Positions 9,769 through 17,645 are shown, counted from the first letter of the stretch. The stretch: 64,000 nucleotides of DNA from Izhakiella australiensis (GCF_002006995.1 NZ_MRUL01000005.1:124001-188000); one strand, 5' to 3'. The notes: generated from the letters alone by a model not told the origin. Numbers and translations: made by a program.

Positions 9769-10394
9769 ATAATAATAAAAATTTCGATGAAATCATTACC
9801 ACATTGACGCTGGTCACCACTCATGGCGTCATTCCTTCATTACTTGAGTTTCAGTATCAGATAATCCAGCGCGTTGAGAAGCTAAGTGGTTCGCTGAAAA
9901 TGCACGGACATAATGAGCAGTCCGTAGATGCACTGCAGCGTTTAATTTGTCTCGTTATCGACATTCAGACAAAAAAAACCTTAGCACCTCAGGGCGTTAA
10001 ATGGGAAGGCTATGAGTTGGAGCATGTATTTTATGGCTACAGTGATGCGCTGTTGTTTGACAGGGATCATGCTGCCGCTATTTTTAATAGCGGAATACCT
10101 GAGATTACACATTATGCCGTCCAACTGATTACGCTCGCACCAATTCAGTTTAACGATAGACAGATACAGCAGATGTATATGTCCACAATGGACGCACTGA
10201 ATGGATACGCAAATACCTGTTATGTACAGGAGAGAAATTATGTAGATACCATCAGCAAGCAGGAAATTAGCTATGAGGAAACAACTGAAAAATGCCGTTT
10301 CTGGCCCCCTTTTCTCATCCAGGTTTCAGTTTCCATCGTGATATTAATAATGCTGTGGCTTAGCTGCTGGCACTTTCTGCGGGATAGCATTTAA
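9762..10394 (+). CDS. TssL/DotU-like inner-membrane protein (divergent)
   Basis: This 210-residue protein has a soluble cytoplasmic part and a single C-terminal membrane segment at about 185-205 (FLIQVSVSIVILIMLWLSC). That topology is TssL/DotU. A segment around LQRLICLVIDIQTKKTL resembles the conserved DotU stretch around its IDE motif, but the usual DEaV..tpWG signature is degraded. It is preceded by GGAG at the end of the glycosyltransferase gene and overlaps the next gene by one base (TAATG). The position before a TssM-topology protein also favours TssL. The call rests on topology, context and weak motif similarity, not on a clear signature. Confidence 0.55.
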   Translation: MVNNNKNFDEIITTLTLVTTHGVIPSLLEFQYQIIQRVEKLSGSLKMHGHNEQSVDALQRLICLVIDIQTKKTLAPQGVKWEGYELEHVFYGYSDALLFDRDHAAAIFNSGIPEITHYAVQLITLAPIQFNDRQIQQMYMSTMDALNGYANTCYVQERNYVDTISKQEISYEETTEKCRFWPPFLIQVSVSIVILIMLWLSCWHFLRDSI

Positions 10395-12028
10395 TGAATA
10401 ATAAAATTATTTTGATTACGCTGATTGCGACAACATTTATTAGCTTGCTGACCTTTTTTTTGAGTCTGATTTTTCCGCATTTTATGCCGACAATGATGAC
10501 GCTTCTGATGCTTACTGCAATGATTGCTACCATCGCCATGCAATGCATGTATCAGTTGAGAACCGGAAAATCACAAACCAGCGAACAATTTACTGAATTA
10601 CCCGTTAAACCGGAAAAGCCCGTTATCTTACTGCTTGGCCCCTATGCTGCAACCTGGTTCAGCAAATCTGATGCTGCAGATAATCCCCGTTATGCTGGAT
10701 CAGCAACCTGGTTACAGACAGGAACGCCGGAGGAACTTGAGAAGCGCTTAAACTACATAAGTCAGTATGCCAGTGACACGCCTGTCCATGCGTTTTTCCC
10801 ATTTTTGCCCGATGATAGTGAAACCGTTGAGCTAACAATGAAAAAACTGCGCGGCTGGCTGGGTTCCTTCAGTGCTATCCTGACCTCACGACCTCTCCAC
10901 TGCACATTTGCTATTTATGCGCGGCTTAGCAGTGAGCGTCGCAGCCACACACCTGATAATGCTACATGGAACCAGGATCTGGTTATTCAGCCCACTACAT
11001 CGGTTGACTTTCACCAGGCGCTTAACGAGCTCGAATTACACATAAAGAATAATACCGAAAATGATTTCAATCATAGTCAGAGAAAAGTTTTTGCATTAAC
11101 GCTACTGGATTGGATCAGAGGAAGCCGCATAAGTCAGAGAATATCTGACATATTTTCATGCTCATCATTAAAGCTCGATAAAATATTGCTATGTGATTAT
11201 GGCAATGGCTTTACTCGTCATGGCGCATGGTCAAACTGGCTGGAAAATCAATATGCTATTTTACCCTCTTTGGGGTCGGGCATAACACTTCCTCCGCTAC
11301 CTCCGATCGCAATAACCGTAAAAGAAGCGCCGGTTATCATTAGAAAAAAAATGCATACTATCCTGCCTCGGATATACTGGAGCGTTTGTTTAGCGACAAT
11401 GCTTATCGCCGCCCATATGTTTAGTCATGCATGGTATGTATACCAACAGGAGACGGCATCAAAACAGCAGTTACAGCGCTACTCAGTAATAAATAACTTA
11501 TCAATAAACAAATTAGAAAGCCGTATAAGAAATCTGGAAAACGAGTACAAAAAAAGGTCACAACAGGCAGAATCCATTATGTTCCAAAATTGGGGATTTT
11601 TTCCTTACTTTACTTACGCCGATCGGATACTGACTCTACTAAACCAATTAAAATCTATTCCTGTACTCAGTACATCAGGGCCGCAGGCAATATTTAATTC
11701 CGGTAGCGCCACGTTACTTCCAGCAGCGGCCAGGCAACTGCAAAACGCTCTTACTCTTGCCAGGGAATATCCACATAATAATCTACTGATTGTAGGTCAT
11801 TCAGATAACACCGGACGTTCTGATTATAACCTTTTATTGTCTAAAAAACGTGCAATATCAGTGCGTAACTGGTTGTTGGAAAATCATATCGCGCCACAAA
11901 GATTGAAAATCAGTGCTGCCGGAGAGTCTGAGCCTGTTGCCAACAATAATACTCTGGCAGGACGGCAGCATAACCGGCGCATTGAGGTACTCGTAGTCCC
12001 ATCGGAAATTACGCAAAACAGGAGTTAA
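10394..12028 (+). CDS. TssM-topology membrane protein with C-terminal OmpA domain
   Basis: This 544-residue protein has two N-terminal membrane helices (about 4-26 and 33-53), a cytoplasmic domain of about 270 residues, and a third helix (about 327-348). A charged coiled segment and a C-terminal OmpA/Pal-like peptidoglycan-binding domain (about 430-540) follow, with NSGSATLLP, GHSDNTGRSDYN, LSKKRAISV and GRQHNRRIEV. The three-helix layout with a large loop after helix 2 is that of the N-terminal half of TssM. The loop opens with ILLLGPYAATWF near residue 81, where TssM would carry a P-loop. No Walker A is present here. It probably anchors an envelope complex to peptidoglycan (inference). Confidence 0.7.
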   Translation: MNNKIILITLIATTFISLLTFFLSLIFPHFMPTMMTLLMLTAMIATIAMQCMYQLRTGKSQTSEQFTELPVKPEKPVILLLGPYAATWFSKSDAADNPRYAGSATWLQTGTPEELEKRLNYISQYASDTPVHAFFPFLPDDSETVELTMKKLRGWLGSFSAILTSRPLHCTFAIYARLSSERRSHTPDNATWNQDLVIQPTTSVDFHQALNELELHIKNNTENDFNHSQRKVFALTLLDWIRGSRISQRISDIFSCSSLKLDKILLCDYGNGFTRHGAWSNWLENQYAILPSLGSGITLPPLPPIAITVKEAPVIIRKKMHTILPRIYWSVCLATMLIAAHMFSHAWYVYQQETASKQQLQRYSVINNLSINKLESRIRNLENEYKKRSQQAESIMFQNWGFFPYFTYADRILTLLNQLKSIPVLSTSGPQAIFNSGSATLLPAAARQLQNALTLAREYPHNNLLIVGHSDNTGRSDYNLLLSKKRAISVRNWLLENHIAPQRLKISAAGESEPVANNNTLAGRQHNRRIEVLVVPSEITQNRS

Positions 12029-12033
12029 TCATC

Positions 12034-12510
12034 ATGAAAAAACCCATAAATTCCTACACACTTTATGAAGGAAATTTTTTAACAACCGCTCCGGTTCTGG
12101 ACAGAACAATAAACATTTTGATGTTCCGTGACCCGAGCGACCAGGAGTATCAAATTATCATTAACCGAACAACACTGGCAGAGGATCAGACTGTTGAAGA
12201 CTGGTATGAGCTTGAGACAGAAAATTTACGAAATAAGCTCCCGGGGTTTCAATCTGAAGGAAAACTCCTGAAAGATGAAATTGGACCGACAAAGCTTCCA
12301 ATTATTCAGATCGCTAACCGCTATCTGAATGACGGAGACATCATCAGGCAGGTTCTGTCCATTATCAGCCTGCCGAAAAACAGCACTTATAATCCGGAAG
12401 GAAGAGAAATAATCATTTTTAATCTGAATACAAAAAATGAATTTACAGATTATCAGAGGCAACACTACGTCCGCGTAATCAATAGTTTCTCACCAAATAT
12501 GGATGATTAA
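12034..12510 (+). CDS. DcrB/DUF1795 (Eag-type) T6SS effector chaperone-like protein
   Basis: This 158-residue soluble protein without a signal peptide starts five bases after the previous stop, behind CAGGAG. The pattern matches the Eag/DUF1795 family: an N-terminal YEGNF, an INILMFRDP segment, then NRTTLAEDQTVEDWY, and a C-terminal VINSF. Eag proteins bind transmembrane segments of T6SS effectors and load them on VgrG. They are normally encoded next to their effector. Here no effector, PAAR or vgrG follows. The next gene is a regulator after a 147-bp gap, so this is an orphan in the visible sequence. Its A/T content is high compared with flanking backbone genes. Confidence 0.75.
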   Translation: MKKPINSYTLYEGNFLTTAPVLDRTINILMFRDPSDQEYQIIINRTTLAEDQTVEDWYELETENLRNKLPGFQSEGKLLKDEIGPTKLPIIQIANRYLNDGDIIRQVLSIISLPKNSTYNPEGREIIIFNLNTKNEFTDYQRQHYVRVINSFSPNMDD

Positions 12511-12583
12511 TAAAACCAATAAAATCATATGGCAATATAAAACACTGAGCATTCTTTCAATACTAACCTATCTCAGATAACAA

Positions 12584-12648
12584 CCCGCTTGTAGCGGGAG
12601 GCGTGATTTTATCGAATATTACCTCGTTTATTTTCACATGCCTCCCGC
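12584..12648 (+). other. overlapping alternative hairpins between eag-like and luxR-like genes
   Basis: CCCGC (12584-12588) and GCGGG (12594-12598) form a tight hairpin with a TTGTA loop. The same GCGGG is also the start of GCGGGAGGC (12594-12602), which is perfectly complementary to GCCTCCCGC (12640-12648). The two structures cannot form together. This could be a terminator or a regulatory switch ahead of the regulator gene. The tract after the second arm is AAATTTTA, which is not a strong U-run. Confidence 0.5.
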
Positions 12649-12666
12649 CAAATTTTAGTGGACATT

Positions 12667-13308
12667 ATGTTAGAAATTACGATAAAAACAGACAATAACT
12701 TTTATAAAAAAGGTCTTTATGAAACCATCTGCCAGATGTTTAATGAAAATGACTTTATAAATATCAAAGAAAACGTTCATTACGAAATAAAGCATCACAA
12801 CGATATTAAAATTTTCATATATGACAATATCGCTATCATTGCCACAGATGCGTACAAAGGAACCGCTGCCACCACCAGTGATTCATTTGAACGTTATATA
12901 TTCATTAAAAATGACAGATCAGATAATGAATCAGTGATAATTAAAAATTTATTTTATGATGTGACGAAAAAAAATGGCATATTCTACCCAAAAGACATAG
13001 GCAAAATTTATAATAAAAAACATTCAGAAATTAAAAGCTTTCACAAACTTTCATTAAGAGAAAAATTAATATTCGTTCTGACAGGTAAAGGGTTAACGAA
13101 CGCACAGATTGCCCGCATGCTTGGTTGTTCAGAGAAAAGTGTCTACAATTATAAGAAATACCTGATAACTAAACACTATCTGCGTAGTAAGCACCATTTA
13201 TACAGGTTCGCAACCTGCATAATCCAAAATACTTTGATTCAGCAATATCGCTGTTGGGTAATTTATAACATCAATATTGTCAGCAAGAGTCCTTATCACC
13301 ATGATTGA
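12667..13308 (+). CDS. LuxR-type (GerE HTH) transcriptional regulator
   Basis: The protein has 213 residues from the ATG at 12667. An in-frame GTG at 12658 is possible, and neither start has a clear ribosome site. The C-terminal part (about 125-185) is a LuxR/GerE helix-turn-helix: HKLSLREKLIFVLTGKGLTNAQIARMLGCSEKSVYNYKKYL, seen in overlapping blocks. The N-terminal part is unlike a receiver domain and has no recognised fold. The gene is very A/T-rich, like the preceding chaperone-like gene, and closes the island. It is a plausible local regulator of the T6SS/fimbrial locus (inference from position). Confidence 0.75.
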   Translation: MLEITIKTDNNFYKKGLYETICQMFNENDFINIKENVHYEIKHHNDIKIFIYDNIAIIATDAYKGTAATTSDSFERYIFIKNDRSDNESVIIKNLFYDVTKKNGIFYPKDIGKIYNKKHSEIKSFHKLSLREKLIFVLTGKGLTNAQIARMLGCSEKSVYNYKKYLITKHYLRSKHHLYRFATCIIQNTLIQQYRCWVIYNINIVSKSPYHHD

Positions 13309-13473
13309 TGCTTGCTACTAACCAATGGTTAAACAAAGATATTTTACATGCGGTGCGTTATCAGCTGGTTACTGACCCAAATGGATAGCATTGGCTCCGG
13401 GCAAAAGGATTTGTATCGGCGGACAGACGAAATATGGCTGGCACTGACAGCATCCCTCTGACAGGAGAGCGTA

Positions 13474-14085
13474 ATGAAACTTATCGGCAGCTACAGCAGC
13501 CCGTTTGTCCGCAAGATAACCATCATGCTGATGGAAAAAGGCATTACGTTCGAATTCGTCAATGAAAATCCCTGGCTGGAAGGCAGTCACGCCGCGAACT
13601 ACAATCCGCTGGGTAAAATCCCGGCGCTGGCGGTCAGTGCAGATGAAGTGTGGTTTGATTCGCCGGTTATCGCCAGCTGGATCGAACAGCAGGGACAGTT
13701 GCCATCTTTCATCCCTGCGGAGCCAATGGATGCACTGCGGGTGCGCCAGCTTGAAGCGCTGGCCGACGGCATCTGCGAGGCGGCACAGCTCATCGTGCGC
13801 GAACAAATGCGCCCGCCGGAGAAGCAGTCTGAAGAACTTCTGACGCGCCAGCGGCAAAAAGTCGAGCGAGGCCTTGATGCATTGGAAAAAACCGCAGCAC
13901 AGGGCGAATGGCTGAACGGCCAACACATTAGCCTGGCCGATATCGCCAGCGGCTGCATGATTGGTTACCTTAACCTGCGCCACGTGGCGCCCAACTGGTG
14001 TGTAAATCGACCGGCGCTGGTGAAGCTGGTTGAAAAGCTCTTCCAGCGCGACAGCTTTGCCCGCACCGCTCCGCCGACGCCTTAA
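13474..14085 (+). CDS. yibF: glutathione S-transferase-like protein YibF
   Basis: This 203-residue protein is close in length and sequence to E. coli YibF. The N-terminal thioredoxin-like domain begins MKLIGSYSSPFVRKITIM, carries the Ser-rich SSPFVRK active-site region, and has NPLGKIPAL and the FDSPVIASWIE gluthathione-site segment. The C-terminal all-helical domain ends with the YLNLRHVAPNWCV and LFQRDSFARTAPP blocks also present in YibF. A CAGGAG site precedes the ATG. Base composition returns to the G/C-richer level of the backbone here, which marks the right edge of the island. The cellular substrate is not known. Confidence 0.92.
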   Translation: MKLIGSYSSPFVRKITIMLMEKGITFEFVNENPWLEGSHAANYNPLGKIPALAVSADEVWFDSPVIASWIEQQGQLPSFIPAEPMDALRVRQLEALADGICEAAQLIVREQMRPPEKQSEELLTRQRQKVERGLDALEKTAAQGEWLNGQHISLADIASGCMIGYLNLRHVAPNWCVNRPALVKLVEKLFQRDSFARTAPPTP

Positions 14086-14193
14086 ATACGGGTCGCATCG
14101 CCACCTGCCATGAACGGTTTATTAACCCGGGTCATCTTTCCCAAACGGCGGCTACTCATAGCCAGCCCGGCGGAAAAGGCAATTTAGCGAAAT

Positions 14194-14778
14194 TCAGAAA
14201 CGGGCGCTGATGCCAAAGTTGTATAACAGCTGCTCGTTGCTGTTTATGCCACCGCCGCCGGTCTGTGAAAAGCTCGCAAACGCCGAAAGCTCCCGACTGA
14301 TAGGCAGATGCGCCCCAAGCGTAACGTCCATCCAGCGATCGTTCTCCCGGGCGGTCAGCGCCGCAGGCGGCCGGTCACCATCCGTAAAGCGCTGATAGCT
14401 AATCTCAGCCCAGGGCGTTATGCCAAGCCACTGTGAAGAGACCCGCCAGCCAAAAGCCTGCACTTGCGTACTGGCATAAAGCGCTGCAGTGGCAAGATCG
14501 GCAGTGCCGCTCTGTCCCCAGTGAAGCGCCAGCGAGCCTGATGCCAACTGCGCTGAATCCTGTAACTCAGACTGATTAATTTTTGCCGCCAGAATATCCT
14601 CATAGCGTAAGGGTTTGCCGGATGGCTGCGCTGCAATAGCCTGACCAGCAGCGTTCCCGTCACCAGAGGTTACCTGCTGCTGCCACCCCCAGGCCGGAAA
14701 GGCGATAATCGCACCGGCGGCGAGCCAGAGCGCACACCAAAAAGTACGCCCCGCTGGGCGTTGAGTTTTGTTTAACAT
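14194..14778 (-). CDS. truncated autotransporter beta-barrel protein
   Basis: This 194-residue protein is read from the ATG at 14778. A TTG 63 bases upstream would bury the signal peptide. A signal sequence (FWCALWLAAGAIIAFPAWG) is followed by a short linker and about 110 residues resembling the end of an autotransporter translocator domain: alternating strands around WAEISYQRF, a DRWMDVTLGAHL strand, LSAFASFSQTGG, and a terminal YNFGISARF with the C-terminal Phe used by the BAM machinery. A full barrel needs about 250 residues and no passenger is present. It is therefore a remnant or a mini-barrel. It reads convergently with yibF. Confidence 0.65.
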   Translation of the reverse strand: MLNKTQRPAGRTFWCALWLAAGAIIAFPAWGWQQQVTSGDGNAAGQAIAAQPSGKPLRYEDILAAKINQSELQDSAQLASGSLALHWGQSGTADLATAALYASTQVQAFGWRVSSQWLGITPWAEISYQRFTDGDRPPAALTARENDRWMDVTLGAHLPISRELSAFASFSQTGGGGINSNEQLLYNFGISARF

Positions 14779-14923
14779 TAAATGACCCCAGAGCGAGCCA
14801 AAATGCGGGATAAACAGGTTATAGTGAATATTGTTTAGCAACCTTAATTAACTATTATCGGTTTGGCGTTAACGTCAAGCGAGCCGGTAAAAAATACCCG
14901 GTAATCTATAAGGAAAATTAACC

Positions 14924-15490
14924 ATGCAACGCTGTGGCTGGGTGACAAACGACCCGATTTATCTGCAATATCACGATAAAGAATGGGGAATTCCGCAGAC
15001 TGACCGTCAGGCGCTGTTTGAAATGATTTGCCTTGAGGGGCAGCAGGCCGGCCTCTCCTGGATCACGGTACTGAAAAAGCGTCAGAATTATCGTGATGCT
15101 TTTCATCAGTTTGACCCGCAGACGGTTGCGCTGATGGATGACAGCGATATTGAGCGCCTGATGCAAAATGCCGGCATCATCCGCCATAGAGGAAAAATTG
15201 CGGCAATCATCACTAATGCCCGGGCGCTGCTGGCGATGGAAAGCCAAGGGGAAAAATTCGCCGGGTTTGTCTGGTCATTTGTCGATAACCAGCCGCAGCT
15301 TCATCACTACGCTGACTACCGCGATGCGCCCACTACCAGCGAACGATCTGATGCGCTATCTAAGGCGCTAAAAAAACGCGGATTTAAATTCGTTGGCTCG
15401 ACGATCTGTTATTCATTTATGCAGGCCTGCGGGCTGATTAACGATCACGCTACCGGCTGTTTCTGTCACCCGGATAACCTCAGAAAATAA
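14924..15490 (+). CDS. tag: DNA-3-methyladenine glycosylase I
   Basis: This 188-residue base-excision repair enzyme removes 3-methyladenine from alkylated DNA. The zinc ligands of E. coli Tag are conserved at the same positions: Cys4, His17, His175 and Cys179. The core LEGQQAGLSWITVLKKR is also present. A weak AAGGA site lies upstream of the ATG. It stands between the truncated barrel gene (divergent) and the ptxS-like regulator, probably as a single-gene unit. Confidence 0.97.
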   Translation: MQRCGWVTNDPIYLQYHDKEWGIPQTDRQALFEMICLEGQQAGLSWITVLKKRQNYRDAFHQFDPQTVALMDDSDIERLMQNAGIIRHRGKIAAIITNARALLAMESQGEKFAGFVWSFVDNQPQLHHYADYRDAPTTSERSDALSKALKKRGFKFVGSTICYSFMQACGLINDHATGCFCHPDNLRK

Positions 15491-15647
15491 CCGGCGGACC
15501 GGGGCGGTAATAGCAGCTAAACGCCTGCTGACAGCGCGGCGCGCCGTCGACGGCCTGATACACCAACCTCAGCGCCGGTATGCCCGCTGTTTTCGCCAGC
15601 TTAACGCCTGTGCTAGTCTGCTGGCAGGGTTAATTTAAGGGACGAAC

Positions 15648-16682
15648 ATGAACCGCAAATCCGGACGCGCCACGATTAGCGATGTCGCCAAAGCCGCCCA
15701 GACCGGTAAAACCAGCGTTTCACGCTATCTTAACGGCGAGTTCGATGCGCTGTCGGACAATTTACGCCAGCGAATTACGGCGGCAATTGAGCAGCTGGAG
15801 TACCGACCAAGCCAGATGGCGCGCGGCCTTAAGCGCGGCCGTACCCGCCTGATCGGCCTGATTATCGCCGACATCACCAATCCCTATTCGCTGGAAATTC
15901 TCAGCGGTATTGAAGCGGCCTGCCGGGCCAGCGGTTTTACCCTGCTAATGTGTAATACCAATAACGAGCTGGACCAGGAACGCCACTATCTGGATCTGCT
16001 GAGCAGCTATCAGGTTGAAGCGATTCTGGTTAATGCCGTCGGCATGCGAGAAGAGGTGTTAAATCGCCTTCAGCAATCGCTGCTGCCGATGGTGCTGATT
16101 GACCGCAAAATTGCCGATTTCCCCTGTGATGTCGTCGGCCTGGATAATAAAACGGCAGCCAGCGCCGCGACGCAGCACTTGCTGGACCAGGGCTATCGCG
16201 CCATTTTGTTTATCAGCGAGCCGCTGGGCACCGTCAATACGCGCCATGAACGTCTGCGGGCTTTTGAAACCTCCATGGTGCACCGTGCAGATGCCATTGC
16301 CGAACGCGTCGAGGTGGCTCTCAACCAGCCTGACGAGCTGCAGCGGCTGCTGGCGGACTTCCATCAGCGCTACCAACACATCCCCTGCGCCGTTATCGCC
16401 GTTAACGGCGCGCTGACCTTGCAGGTAGCCCGTGCCATGCGCCGTCTTAACCTGCGCTGGGGGGAGGATATCGGACTGCTTGGGTTCGACGAGCTTGAGT
16501 GGGCGGAGCTGGCCGGCCCGGGCATCACCACCCTGAAACAGCCTACCTTCAGGATGGGCTATGCCGCCCTACAGCAGGCGCTGCGTCGCATTGAGGGCGA
16601 TGATGCACCTCCCGAAGAGCAGATTTGGCCGGGAGAGCTGATTATACGCGGTTCAACCCGTAGCCGGACTGAAGGTAACTAA
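15648..16682 (+). CDS. ptxS: LacI-family regulator, PtxS-like (2-ketogluconate)
   Basis: This 344-residue repressor has an N-terminal LacI helix-turn-helix (TISDVAKAAQTGKTSVSRYL, residues 9-28) and hinge (SQMARGLKRGRTRLIGLI). A periplasmic-binding-protein-type sensor domain follows. Segments such as LKRGRTRLIG, DITNPYS and the VLIDRK/VGLDN blocks match Pseudomonas PtxS, the 2-ketogluconate repressor. It lies directly upstream of the kgu genes in the same direction. A perfect PtxS-type palindrome is found in the intervening region. It should repress the kgu operon until 2-ketogluconate (or its 6-phosphate) binds. Whether it also represses itself is not evident, as no second palindrome is seen upstream of it. 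Confidence 0.88.
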   Translation: MNRKSGRATISDVAKAAQTGKTSVSRYLNGEFDALSDNLRQRITAAIEQLEYRPSQMARGLKRGRTRLIGLIIADITNPYSLEILSGIEAACRASGFTLLMCNTNNELDQERHYLDLLSSYQVEAILVNAVGMREEVLNRLQQSLLPMVLIDRKIADFPCDVVGLDNKTAASAATQHLLDQGYRAILFISEPLGTVNTRHERLRAFETSMVHRADAIAERVEVALNQPDELQRLLADFHQRYQHIPCAVIAVNGALTLQVARAMRRLNLRWGEDIGLLGFDELEWAELAGPGITTLKQPTFRMGYAALQQALRRIEGDDAPPEEQIWPGELIIRGSTRSRTEGN

Positions 16683-16693
16683 AGACAAAAAAA

Positions 16694-16720
16694 GCCTGAG
16701 ACCGGAGCAGCTACTCAGGC
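16694..16720. terminator. stem-loop after ptxS
   Basis: GCCTGAG (16694-16700) pairs with CTCAGGC (16714-16720) just after the ptxS stop. On the plus strand the following tract is only CGATCTTTC. The A-run before the stem gives a good U-run only on the minus strand. It may partly separate ptxS from the kgu operon. Confidence 0.5.
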
Positions 16721-16847
16721 CGATCTTTCGCTGTACACCCGCCCTGTCCGCGCTAAGTTCTTAGCTAACCTTCAGCGCGGCAAAATCGCGCCTTCTGTCG
16801 CTCACTTCGTGAGCGCGATCATATTTCATCACCCTGCTACTTTTCTT

Positions 16848-16861
16848 TGGAACCGGTTCCA
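16848..16861. promoter_or_regulatory. PtxS operator upstream of kguE
   Basis: TGGAACCGGTTCCA is a perfect 14-bp palindrome 46 bp before the kguE ATG. It differs at one symmetric position per half from the published Pseudomonas PtxS operator TGAAACCGGTTTCA. It lies between ptxS and the kgu genes. Confidence 0.85.
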
Positions 16862-16906
16862 TTTACCGTTTTTTAAACGGCAAGCCTTCCTGCCAGGAGA
16901 AAAGAA

Positions 16907-17641
16907 ATGCGAAAAATTATGGTGGTCACTTCGGCTTATGGTCGACAGCAGGTCAGAGAAAAAGGCGGGCAGCAGGCGCTGCTGCCGGTAATCAGCGCCG
17001 CAGGCGCCGACGGCGTGGAAATTCGCCGCGAGCTATTTGACGCCCATGAGCTGACGCGTTTGAGCGAGCTCGGCGCCGCCATTGCGGCGCAGCGCCTGGA
17101 TGCCTTTTATTCGGTGCCGGAAGCGCTGCTGATGACCGACGGTACGCTAAACCCCAACATGGCACAGCGTCTGGACGAAGCGCGCCAGCTGGGCGCGCAG
17201 CTGATTAAGTTCGCCGTCGGCCACTTCTTGCCCGGCGTGAGCGAACGGGCGCTGCAGGCTGTACCCTGCGATCCTCAGCTGGCGCTGGTGGTGGAAAACG
17301 ATCAAACCAGCGACGGCAGCCTCGCGGCCATAGAAAGTGTTCCCCTGCCTGCCGGCATCAGCGGATTAACCTTTGATATCGGCAACTGGCTGTGGCTGGG
17401 TGAGGACCCGCAGAAAGCGGCGCGCCAGCTGGCCGACAGAGTGCGCTATATTCATATCAAAGCCGTACAGCGACATCAGCAGGCATTGCATACCGTGGCG
17501 CTGGATGATTCAGACGGCAGCTGGCGCACCGTATTAAGCCAACTTCCCGCCGATATCCCACGCGGCATTGAGTTTCCGCTTGAAGGTGACGATCTGGTTG
17601 CCGTTACGCGTCGTTATGTCGACCTGCTGCGTGAGGAGTAA
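16907..17641 (+). CDS. kguE: KguE, TIM-barrel epimerase/isomerase-like protein of 2-ketogluconate operon
   Basis: This 244-residue protein belongs to the sugar-phosphate isomerase/epimerase (AP-endonuclease-2-like TIM barrel) family. Likely metal-site positions are seen in GVEIRRELF, LALVVENDQTS, LTFDIGNW and YIHIKAV. A GGAG site precedes the ATG. It is the first gene of the operon directly behind the PtxS-type operator. In Pseudomonas the kguE product is annotated as an epimerase of the 2-ketogluconate operon, but its reaction is not well defined, so I do not assign one. The next gene starts five bases after its stop. Confidence 0.85.
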   Translation: MRKIMVVTSAYGRQQVREKGGQQALLPVISAAGADGVEIRRELFDAHELTRLSELGAAIAAQRLDAFYSVPEALLMTDGTLNPNMAQRLDEARQLGAQLIKFAVGHFLPGVSERALQAVPCDPQLALVVENDQTSDGSLAAIESVPLPAGISGLTFDIGNWLWLGEDPQKAARQLADRVRYIHIKAVQRHQQALHTVALDDSDGSWRTVLSQLPADIPRGIEFPLEGDDLVAVTRRYVDLLREE

Positions 17642-17645
17642 TCAT

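Noticed and set aside
12034-12657. T6SS effector or vgrG remnant after the Eag-like gene
   Set aside because: The 147-bp gap is A/T-rich with hairpins only, and no coding similarity could be read in any frame.
16799-16815. Hairpin CGCTCAC-TTC-GTGAGCG before kguE taken as a REP element
   Set aside because: It is a single copy in the window and the flanks do not match a known REP consensus. It may be a local structure in the kgu leader.
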